Below, one piece after another: positions 43,701 through 55,700 of a DNA stretch of 64,000 nt. Under the pieces are notes generated by a model that saw only the letters and a list, made by a program, of their open reading frames with translations, was not told the origin of the DNA and did not search any database. Source of the DNA: Sabellastarte sp. h YS-2021 (Eukaryota > Annelida > Polychaeta > Sabellida > Sabellidae); contig OZ024928.1 in NCBI GenBank assembly GCA_964017235.1, positions 3,968,001 to 4,032,000 of the forward strand, given 5' to 3'. A program made the translations under genes and the position numbers. Each line of letters starts with the position of its first letter. Positions within the stretch are counted from its first letter, which is position 1.

Positions 43701-46700
43701 AGTGAGTGCATCCACCGCTACTGCTAGGGGGTCCGGAACCGGAGACACAAACTGAGGTAACTTGTGATTGAACCTCGTGGCAAACAGGTCTATCTGAGGC
43801 CGGTGCCATCTGTTGCATAGTTTGTGAAAGGTTTCCGGAAGGAGGGACCATTCTGTCTGTATGGTTTGACCAAGCCTGGATAATTTGTCGGCTATCACAT
43901 TGAGGTGGCCGGGGATGTGCCGGGCCCTCAATGTTACTTGCTTCTGGGTACACCAGGTCAAAATTCTCCAAAGTAGAGCACAGAGGGGACCTGACCTCAT
44001 GCCTCCTTCCTTGTTTATATACGCAACCACTGTAGTGTTGTCGGTGGCTATCAGAACCATATGACCGGAACAGTGACTTTGAAACTCTTTTAAAGCGAGG
44101 AAAACTGCCTTGAGTTCCAAATAATTTATGTGCAGTTTGCTTTCCGGAACCGACCAAGACCCTCTTGCAGTGAGTTCGTTTAAGTGAGCACCCCATCCTT
44201 CTTTTGATGCGTCTGTAAAGATTTGCAGAGCGTGTTTTATGGGGTGTAAAGGCTGACCTTGTAACACATTGCTTTCTTCTAGCCACCATGTTAAATGTGG
44301 ATGGAGTGACTTGGGTAAGGGTATGAACTTTTCTAGGGATTCCGGTACCCTCCAATTGTTTTTGAGGTGCCACTGTATGGGCCTCATATGCAACTGGCCG
44401 AGGTGAACTTGCTTCTCTGTGGCTGTCAGTAGACCTATCAAGGACATGAACTGCCGGACCGGACAGGCCGGGAGTGCCAACAGCTCTTGTATCTTGTCCT
44501 GAAGACTTTTCCACCGGTCCTGTGTCGGTCTGACCCGACCAGACCTGAGGTCGAACTGGTAGCCGACGAAGTCGAAGATTTGCTTTGGTTCCAGCTCCGA
44601 CTTCTCCAAGTTCACCAACCATCCTAGGTCCTGGCACAGCTTGACTAGGATTTGTGTGTCTTTGTAGCAAGCTTGGTGGGAGGTAGCCCTTACCAACCAG
44701 TCGTCTAGGTACTGGTGGATCCTTATACCCCTGCGTATAGCCATCAGTTTCACCTCCTTTGCTAATACAGTGAACTCCATGGGTGCTGTGGACAGGCCAA
44801 AGGGCAGAGCCTTGAATTGGTAAGTCCGACCCTGAATATGGAACCTGAGATATTTCCTGGACTGTTCCTGTATTGGTATATGGAAGTAGGCATCCTTGAA
44901 GTCTACTGAGGTAACCCATTCCCCTTGTTGGAGGGATGTCCTGATGGTTTCCGGTGTCTCCATCTTGAATTTTTCCGTTTTGAGGAAGAGGTTTAGTTTG
45001 CTTAGATCTAAAATTGGTCTCCATTTGTTGTTGGGTTTCGGGACCAGAAAAAGTCGGTTGAAGAAACCCAGAGATGTTTGATTGTGGACTAATTCCACTG
45101 CGTTCTTGTCTATAAGCTGATGTAATGCCTCTAACAGGTAGCTGTTCCTGAGAGGATTGACATAACAGCTTATGACGACTGGGGACCTTGTAAGATATGG
45201 CCGGGTCCGGAAGGGGAGAGTATAACCCTCTCTCAAGATTTGAACTACCTTTGGACCGGCATCTAGGTAAGACCAAGTTTTCCAAAAGCTTTGAAGTCTT
45301 GCCCCTACAGGTAGATTTGACACAACATTTTGGGCACATGTTACAGGTGGGGCACAAGGCAACTGAGTGACACACAAAACACCTTTCACAAATTTTAATT
45401 TTTGACTTTTGTACTGACAATCTGCTCTCCCGGGACTTACTTCTTTCTTTTGGGAAGGCCCGGGAGCAGAAGTGACATGATTTGCAACAGGCAAGTTTAC
45501 ACTTAAATTGTTTAAAGTCTGTTTTTGGTTGGTGTCCAGGGTCAGCAGTCGCTCCTGTAACTGATTTACAAAATAACTGTCATTTGTATGACTGCTGACC
45601 CTTGGCAGGTCGGGTTGAGAAATTAGTATTCTTCCCACGGCCTCTCCTGAACTGACGTCGGCCTATGTTCTTCCAAGCTGGTCTTTCTTGTTTACTGTCT
45701 GACCGACCTTCAAACTTCTTGTCGGTCCGCTCATAGGGGTGGAAGCGATTTTTGCCCCTGGCATAGGCCGTAGAGGACTGATTCTTACTGTCATAATGAG
45801 ATATTTCTTCCTCTGCCCGTTTTATAATAGCATCCGGGAAAAGTGTTCCAAGCTGAAGAGGAGCTGATCTAAGTGCAGCCAGAGTGTCTGACTTAATCCC
45901 ATTCTTGATGTGGCTGAGGTAGGAGTCACGTCGGGCAAGGGTTACATTCCCCATGGTAATGAAAACGAAGTCTGTTAAATGTTCCATGGCTTTAGCAGCC
46001 GCTTGAGTGATACTATTGTTGAAGGTTATGAGGAACTGTAACTCCTCAGAGGCTTCCGACACTTTCTTTGATGCTTTACCCTTTGCCTCCCCACGGATGG
46101 TCTTTAACTGTGTCTGCATTTCCTGTTGAACCTTAAAAAGGCAGCGATTAAAACTCGCGGACTGGTTACAGATTACAGACGCTTCTCTTGCGCTCTTCTC
46201 CCATTTCCGGAGTGTATCTTGTGAAATGCGCCGGGAGGCTGGGGGGGTAGAGGTCATACCCGTCTTCCTTGATATTCTCCCAAAACTACTATTAAGCTTC
46301 GTTGATCCTGTGTGCCAACTAGTTACTGGAGAAGTCTCCTTTTCTTGTCCGGGGTAGAGCCCATACCACTTATTCTGAGACCTAGCGGGCTTAATGAAAC
46401 TATCCATAGGTAAATGTCCCGCCTCAGCAGTCCTGGAAGGATATCCTTCTATCAAAGTCATGTTCAGTCTGTTTAACTTCCTACACAGCCACTCTTCGGT
46501 GGGCATGTGTACGGACACCTTGTTAGGAACCGGCACCTTGGGTCCTGCAAATGGGTTATCGTCGGATGGATTAGAACTTTCCATGTCCGGCACGTGAGAC
46601 CAGCCCATGAAGGAGCGTATGCCACTCATGGTTTCTCTGTAAGTCTGTTCTTCGGATGTAGGTAACTCTTCAGCAAAATCTTGATCATCCGAAAGTTCAG

Positions 46701-49700
46701 CTTCATCTACAAACAAGGAAATTGGGGGCTGATCCGACACCTCACTGTCCGGGTGAGATTCAACACTTGAAACACTGTCTCTCCGGCCACTTGGTAAGAA
46801 GGGTGATTCCGGACCAGTGATAGCAGAGGAAACTGGTCGGTGAGATGAAGGTCGGTCGGTGGTTGTTTTGCTGGTAGAAAGATGTCCGGTGACAGGAAGA
46901 TCAGAGTCTGAAGATCGGACATAGGCTTGCCGGTCGACTGAGGTTGTACACCAGCGTCTGGACCAGTGCGCCTGGAGGAAGTTGATCTGGACCGGTGATG
47001 CTCCGGCTTAAGCTTACCGGCCGACTGATGCTGTGAAGCATATACGTCTGGGCCAGTGCGCTCTGAAGACACCTGTTCCTGAGAAACTTGTGAAGTTTGA
47101 AGCTTACCAGCCGACCGCTGCAAAGCAGCATCAGTGTCTGGGCCAGTGCGCTTAACAGGTGAGTTAGTTCCCTGTTGATCAGTAGGCTGGAAAAAAGGTT
47201 CCGTGTCTTTAGCAATCCCTGAGGGTGGAGAGTGTGTAGGGGTCACACGAACTTCAGAAGAGAAGGTAGGTTGGAGAGACTTGGAAAGCAAAAGGGCTTC
47301 AAGCCTATTGAAGCGCTCCGACCACTTTTCATCTAATTGAGAAATCTTAGAATCAGTAGAAGCAAACTCAACAGATTTCTTGCCTTTCGCTGGAGCTTTG
47401 TCCTTCTTAATTTTCTTCTCAGGGGGGGCAGACGAAGACTGTGCACTATTAGATTCCTAAACAACCCCAATAACTGACACTGTGTCAGGATCCACCAAGG
47501 CAACGTCCTCAGGCGGGTTAGTATCCAAGCGTTTAGCCTCATGCTTTTCTTTTTTGATCTTGTAAGAAGGCGTAGCAAGCTGGACACGTTGCTCTGGGGT
47601 TAGGGAGTTACAAATGGTACAATCCGAAGTGTCTTTCTTAGATACACAAGGTTCCTCCCCTTTTCCTTTGTCGCGGCAACGTGCACAGTACATGTGTCCA
47701 TCAAAAATGGCCATGGCGTGGCCACAACTGCCCCTCTTTTGACCCGGGGATGACATATTGTTCTACACACTCTTAGAAACACAATAATTATAATATCACA
47801 CGAAAAACTTGAAGAATTCCACTCTATTTCACAAAAAACTGGCTGAGATAAAATTTCCGTCCACACAAGTGCGCGCCAAACGAAAAAGATGCTATGACGT
47901 CACGCTGTCTAGACAGAAGGAAGTACGACATGCCACCTGGCGAGTGCACAAGTGCTTCGGACCGACCTGCTGGTGGAAACACAGGACGTCTTTTTCTGAC
48001 GTTTGGCGGGCCGGTCTGCGCCGACCGGATAAGCTATTGTCCATTGGATAGGATGTATTAACGCAATAAAAACTGGAAATACAGTATACATTACACTTGG
48101 GGGCAATAGTCGTATGTGATCTTTTGACCACAGAAAAGACGTGTCTTAACATCAAGATTGGTACTTTATGAAAAAAAATAATAAGCTGCAATTTAGTTTC
48201 TCTGTTTATCAAACTGTCATATTATTCGTGGAATACAACACTATAAAAACATTTTCTTTTTCAAAAAAAAAACTTAAATTGTATCAAAATGTTATGAACA
48301 AGGTATTAGGATATACAATAAAAGATCATCATTCAACTTTCCATTGACCAAGTATTTTATTATGTGAAGAAAAGTTTACTTTTGCCATTTTAAACTAACT
48401 ATTTTTCACTATCTCACACCCAAACACCTCTACACAAAATTCAACCCTGAACCTTGTAAGTTCAGTTATTAGTGATTGTTCTTAGTTATTTGAACCTGTA
48501 TCTGACCTGGTTGGTCTGTGTGTCGGTTGTTTCTGGCCGGTGGAACTGATGACCAGATTTGCCTTCTGAATGGACAGCTCACTATCAATGGAGAAAAGTA
48601 GGCGGTCTAACTCCTCCTCACTCACTGTCAGGCTCTGTAGTGAGAGACATGAGTATTCATATTATACAAATTATATGAATATTCATATAGGTGACTTACT
48701 GACAAAATAGAAAGGGCAATTCAACTCATCCTCACTCACTGTCAGGTTCTGTAGTGAGAGACATGAATATTCATACAATATAGAGATGATATAAATATTC
48801 ATATGACTTGTTGATAAAATAGAAAGGTAATCCAACTCTTCCTCATTGATTCTCAGGTATGTACTGAGATATGAATATTCATACAATATCTGGATGATAT
48901 GAATATTCATAGGTGACTTGGTCATACAATAGAAAGGTGATATAACTTCTCCTCATTCATTATTAGACTCTGTACTGAGAGCAATGGATATTCATACAAA
49001 ATACAATTGACGTGAATATTCATACAACAGATAGGTGATGTGAATATTCATACAGGAAATGAGGTACTATGCATATTTAAGACAGTTTGCCTAATGCCCC
49101 TGTTCCACCAAAGGATTAAGCCCCGATCCTGTCTGGGACCCTTAATCGTGGGTAGTCTTGGAAAAAATGGAAAAAAAATTGACCAATGGGGTGGAAGACA
49201 GAATCGGTATGAAGGTCTGGGATTAACTACAGATCGGCCTCAGGACGCCCCAGGAGGCCCCAGACTGTCCCCCAACTGGTCTGGGACTAACAACCGATTA
49301 AGCCATTTTTCTAGTCGTAGACAAACCGACTGGGTCCCAGGACGCCTCAGGCCTCCTGGGACTAAGCCCCGACTAACCCAGGATTAAGTCCCGACCCCAC
49401 AAGGTGTCCTGAGGCGTCCCCAGGCGTCCCCAGACCAGGATCGCCGATTTTTGTTTGGCAATGGGACTAAGGGTCGCAGGAAGCCTGGGACTAAGTGATA
49501 GAGGTCTGGGACTAAGGGTCGGGGACTAAGGGTCGCAGGCGGCCTGGGACAGCATAGGACTGTGTAATTTTGGTCTGAGGAGGCCTGAGGAAGCCTGGGA
49601 CTGTACATTTTGTTTATGGCGGGAAAAAATAATAGGTTGGGGTCGGGAGAAATATCAAACATGTTTGATTTCTCTCACGGCCACAACCGACCACAACCGA

Positions 49701-52700
49701 CCCTTACAGGACGCCTGGGACTAAGCATATTTCTGAAACCGACCCTCAAAAACCCTTAATCGGGAGCCTTAGTCGTGTGGTGGAACACCCACAATAGACT
49801 GCGCTGAGTTTGTGTACAGGAACCGACTTGTATGACTGATCATTTGATCCATGAAGGTCAGGAACACACTCAAGGTTGAATAAATTTTTTTCAGTGAGCA
49901 CAAGTGTCCTGAGTAGCCAAGATCAATGATTTAAGTTGTAAGTTGCCTACCTTAGGGTGCTACGATTTAACCATATGGTGTAATGTCTAATCTTATCCGC
50001 TTTCCCATAAAAATCGATTGGCGTGCCAGGGTGGCGCAGTTGGTAACAGACATCTCTGAGGTTGGCGGTTCAAATCTTATGTGGGAGAACTGGTATTTGC
50101 TTACCAATGATCAGCAGTTTACAGTGCAGAACCTTGACCAAATGTATGTACTGGTGTTCTCAGCCCACAAAACTACCCGTCGTGATTTGACCTGTACAGT
50201 GTTGAAAGCGACGTAAAACCCAAAATAAAAAAATCCTGTCAAAAGAGATTATATAGCATATCACTGTCCCACATACTGTACAAGAGTCATCTGTAGTCAT
50301 TATTGCAAGTAATCTTTATGAGCTGTCACAATTAGGAACAGGTCTTAAAACTTGTGTTTCACTCTAGACAAATTATGTGTTTCAGCCATTTTTAGTCATT
50401 AGTTTCAGGCTATCCATACAGGTAATAAGTTACTGGGCAATTTTTTCTTTAATTACTCTAGTCATGAATAATAATCCTAAAGGTAAGTTTATTATTACTC
50501 AGCACATATTAATTTACATGTGTGGTTAATACTTATTTGTTTGCATTTGGATGTCTCAAGGACTGATGTGGGTGGGGGTGTGTGTGTGTGTTTGTTTTTG
50601 TTTTTTGTGGGGGGGGGTTCTTAAATATCCAGAAGATTATGTAAATCACTAGGCTGTAACAATTAACTATAGTAATCGAATACAAGGTTATCAAAGAACT
50701 AGCCGACCCAATATTGTTGGACCAGTTGATTGCTTTCTTATGTATAATCACCTCATGTGGGATTTCATTTGATTGCTTGAATTGTTAATATTTCAAACTG
50801 AGACTAAAGAGGTATCAAATTAAAGTATTTTGCCTGTATTTTATGTCAAAAATATAAAAGAGGACATTAGTTACCACTTACCCAACAATCTGGGTGAATG
50901 TTCTACTTTTCTAGCATCTCACAATCTAGTCATATTGCTTAGTTACATCTGGGACACATGCGACATCCTTTGTATTCCTCAAAAATGCGACACATCAGAA
51001 AAGGTTAGCCGGTTAATGGACACTTAATGAAAGCAGCTACTCCACTAGCAAATTCTACACATTCTTTCTGCCTTATAACTCACCTTACTCTCCCAGAGTC
51101 TCTCCAGATGGTCCACGATGGCCTCGTAATTCATAATTGCTTCCTGTAGTTCGTCGTGACATTCCTGGGTCAAGGCCACACTCTGTTGCATCACTTCCTG
51201 TGTGTTCAGCTTCACATCAGTTTCCATGGTTACAGAGTTTTCTTCATTCTGCTGTTCTGTGCGCTCCTTCAGTTTTTCATCCAGAACACTTTCCTATCAC
51301 ACACACACAAAAAAAAATTAAAGATTTCTTTTAAACATGGATTGGTTCAAGTTTAACACCAGGTTTACAGGACATAGTGGTAACACACTCACTTTCTAAC
51401 TCAGAAGTTTTGGGTTCGGATCTGTAGTGTAATCTTAAATTGGAAGCTTGGTAGTTGCTTGCTGATGCCAAGTACTTGTCAGTACAGCATTTTATCCAAC
51501 CAGTAGTGCTGGGACGATGTTTGCAAACTTTGGTATTATCGCTCGCTGGCTCATTGCCGATCAATGACCGGTAAACTTTAAGTACAACCGATATTTGCTA
51601 AATTCATTTCTTTGTAGCCTTTTGGTCACAATAAAACACTAACCGGAATAATATTTTGTAAAAATTTGATATATTTATCAGTTAAAATGTCAAAACTAGC
51701 TGTGAATGCAATAAAAATAACGTAAATAGAAACACTTTGGGGTTTTCCCACTGTTGTCAAGGTAATCATAAGATGAGCCAATCACAAGTGAAGATACATC
51801 CAGCATGGTCTGTTAGTGAGGGATACGTCTGTGAATGGCTTTTATGTTATATTTTTGTTATATTTGTGATAATTTGTGTGTATTTTACTTGTTATTTAAT
51901 ATTTGATTTTTCTTTCTGGTTCACACTTTTGACTCCATGATCGGAAATGTTCGAAGTTTGTTCACGAATTTCCGATACGAACATCGACACGTAATATCAT
52001 GGCGATCTCCCAGCACTACCAACCAGTATGCACTTCTATCCTCCACCCTTGAAGCTACCGGATAAGATATATCCTATTCAATGCATTAAAAGGACACTAA
52101 AAACACTTTTTTGATATTTGAATTGTACCTCGTCTACAAAAACTTCCACGTGAAGCAAAATGCATACATTTTAGCATTATTTGGCCTTTCCAGGTGAAGA
52201 CTGGTTAAAACTAACAAAGAGTCAACTGTTCTTTGAACATAAATGGGTCTGTTGATATGGGTCAAGTTATAATAGAGAAAATGGTACATGGTTTTAAATT
52301 CATTTGAAAGATTAAAGATGGAAGAATTCCTTTGGTCACAAGATGACCTCATCTCCTATACAAAACACTCAAAATACTTATATCTTAAACAGTGAAAAAC
52401 AAGCATTCTGACACATGCATTTATCTCCCGCCATATAAATTAGATGTACTAAAGATAACATATTTTAACAAGGTGCTGTAAATGTAATACTTTTCAAGTT
52501 ATAATCGATTTAGTGCATGATTTCATGAATTTTAATGCATTAAAAATTATTTAAAAAATTCATTAAAAAAATTTAGCATGTGAAAGCTCTCCAAAATGTA
52601 GGTGAATGAGTTATTTGAGAAATATTGGCTATCTGCAATACTTTTAGTGATAATAGGCAGTTATTCATTTTGAGTAGGTGAGTAATTAGCTACGGATCTG

Positions 52701-55700
52701 AAAATTCACTAATTGAAAGCTCTCCCAAAATGTATGTGAATGAGTTATTTCAGAAATACTGGCTATCTGCAATACTTGTAGAGATAATTCGCATTTACTC
52801 ATTTTCAGTAGGGGAATAATTAACTACGGGTGTGAAACTTCAAGTGAAAGCTCTCCCAAAAGTAGGTGAATGAGTTATTTGATAAAAATTGGCTATCTGC
52901 AATACTTTTACAGATAATTCACATTTACTCATTTTGATTAGGTGAGTAATTAGCTACGGGTCTGGAACTTCACCATGTGAAAGCTCTCCCAAAAGTAGAT
53001 GAACGAGTAATTTGATAAAAATTGGATACCCGCAATACTTTTAGAGATAATTAGCATTTACACATTTTGAGGAGGTGAATAATTAGCTACGGCTCTGAAA
53101 ATTCACCAAGTGAAAGCTCTCCCAAAAGTAGGTGAATGAGTTATTTGATAAAAATTGGCTATCTGCAATACTTTTAGAGATAATTCACATTTACTCATTT
53201 TGAGTAGGTGAGTAATTAGCTACGGGTCTGGAACGTCACCATGTGAAAGCCCTCCCAAAAGTAGATGAATGAGTTATTTGATAAAAATTGGATATCCGCA
53301 ATACTTTTAGTGATAATAGGCAGTTACTCATTTTGAGTAGGTGAGTAATTAGCTACGGATCTGAAAATTCACTAATTGAAAGCTCTCCCAAAAGTAGGTG
53401 AATGAGTTATTTGAGAAAAATTGGATATCTGCAATACATTTACAGATAATTCACATTTACTCATTTTGAGTAGGTGAGTAATTAGCTACGGGTCTGGAAC
53501 TTCACCATGTGAAAGCCCTCCCAAAAGTAGATGAATGAGTTATTTGATAAAAATTGGATATCCACAATACTTTTAGTGATAATAGGCAGTTACTCATTTT
53601 GAGTAGGTGAGTAATTAGCTACGGATCTGAAAATTCACTAATTGAAAGCTCTCCCAAAAGTAGGTGAATGAGTTATTTGAGAAAAATTGGATATCTGCAA
53701 TACTTTTACAGATAATTCACATTTACTCATTTTGAGTAGGTGAGTAATTAGCTACGGGTCTGGAACTTCACCATGTGAAAGCTCTCCCAAAAGTAGATGA
53801 ACAAGTAATTTGATAAAAATTGGATATCCACAATACTTTTAGAGATAATTAGCATTTACTCATTTTGAGTAAGTGAATAATTAGCTATGGGTCTGAAACT
53901 TCACCAAGTGAAAGCTCTTCCAAAAGTAGGTGAATGAGTTATTTAAGAAAAATTGGATATCCCAATACTTTTAGGGATAATTCACATTTACTCATTTTGA
54001 GTAGGTGAGTAATTAGCTACAGGTCTGGAACTTCACCATGTGAAAGCCCTCCCAAAAGTAGATGAATGAGTTATTTGATAAAAATTGGATATCCGCAATA
54101 CTTTTAGAGATAATTCACATTTACTCATTTTGAGTAGGTGAATAATTAGCTACGGGTCTGAAATCTCACCAAGTAAAAGCTCTCCCAAAAGTAGGTGAAT
54201 GAGTTATTTGAGAAAAATTGGATATCTGCAATACTTTTACAGATAATTCACATTTACTCATTTTGAGTAGGTGAGTAATTAGCTACGGGTCTGGAACTTC
54301 ACCATGTGAAAGCTCTCCCAAAAGTAGATGAACGAGTAATTTGATAAAAATTGGATATCCACTATACTTTTAGAGATAATTAGCATTTACTCATTTTGAG
54401 TAGGTGAATAATTAGCTACGGGTCTGAAACTTCACCAAGTGAAAGCTCTTCCAAAAGTAGGTGAATGAGTTATTTAAGAAAAATTGGATATCCCCAATAC
54501 TTTTAGGGATAATTCACATTTACTCATTTTGAGTAGGTGAGTAATTAGCTACGGGTCTGGAACTTCACCACGTGAAAGCTCTCCCAAAAGTAGATGAATG
54601 AGTTATTTGATAAAAATTGGATATCCGCAATACTTTTAGAGATAATTATCATTTACTCATTTTGAGTAGGTGAATAATTAGCTACGGGTCTGAAACTTCA
54701 CCATGTGAAAGCTCTCCCAAAAGTAGATGAAGCAGTTATTTGAGAAAAATTATGTCATTATTTTGCCACAAATAAGAAAATAGCTATTACTCACTTATGG
54801 CATGCAATAGAACCCCAAACTATATGCATTTACCCTACAGTCACAATTTCAAAGTAGGTATTACTCGGCTATCCAATGTGCAACAGGTCTGAAACTTTAC
54901 TATGTGATAGGTTATCAAAACTAGATGAATAACATATTTGAAAATATTTCCCTAACTTTAATACTTTTGAAGATATTTGACATTTACTTATGTCGTTATT
55001 TTGCTACAAATAAGAAAATAGCTATTACTCACTTATGGCATGCAATACAACCCCAAACTACATGCCAGCTTATAGCTAAGGACAAAGTAGCTGAACACCA
55101 TATTTGAAGAAAAAGCTGTAACTGCAATAGTTTTGGAGTTACAATGGATTTACTCAACAGTCACAATTTCAAAGTAGCTATTACTTAGCTGTGCAATGTG
55201 CAACAGGTCTGAAACTTTACTATGTGATAGCTTACAAAAAAGTAGATGAATGACATATTTGAAAAGAATTCCGTAACTTTAATACTTCTGAAGATATTTG
55301 ACATTTACTTATGTCATTATTTTGCTACTAATAAGAAAATAGCTATTACTCACTTATGGCATGCAATACAACCCCAAACTACATGCCAGCTTATAGCTAA
55401 GGACAAAGTAGGTGAACAACATATTTTACGAAAATATTGTAACTGCAATAGTTTTGGAGTTACAATGGATTTACTCAACTGTAGAATTTCAAAGTAGCTA
55501 TTACTCAGCTATCCAATGTGCAACAGATCTGAAACTTTACTATGTGATAGCTTATGAAAAAGTAGATGGATAACATATTTGAAAAGAATTCCCTAACTTT
55601 AATACTTTTGAAGATATTTGACATTTACTTATGTCATGATTTTGCTACAAATAACAAAATAGCTATTACTCACTTATGGCATGCAACAGAACCCCAAACT

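Larger units (their letters stand above)
41648..48072 (-). mobile_element. DIRS retrotransposon, element B
   Basis: This 6.4-kb element has inverted terminal repeats (41685-41870 and 47875-48057), an internal complementary region (41921-42019), a gag-like gene, an intact RT/RNase H frame and an intact tyrosine recombinase frame. Outer limits come from the internal region, which fuses the inverses of both tips (TTGCAAATTTAATAAG at the left, ACGCAATAAAA at the right). No target duplication was found. It lies in the sense direction in an intron of the right gene. Gag has a stop and a frameshift, so the copy may be mobile only with help, or the interruptions may be sequence errors or recoding. 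Confidence 0.9.

Noticed and set aside
52560-54745. CRISPR-like regular repeats
   Set aside because: Units are head-to-tail with no unique spacers, in a eukaryotic intron. They are satellites.
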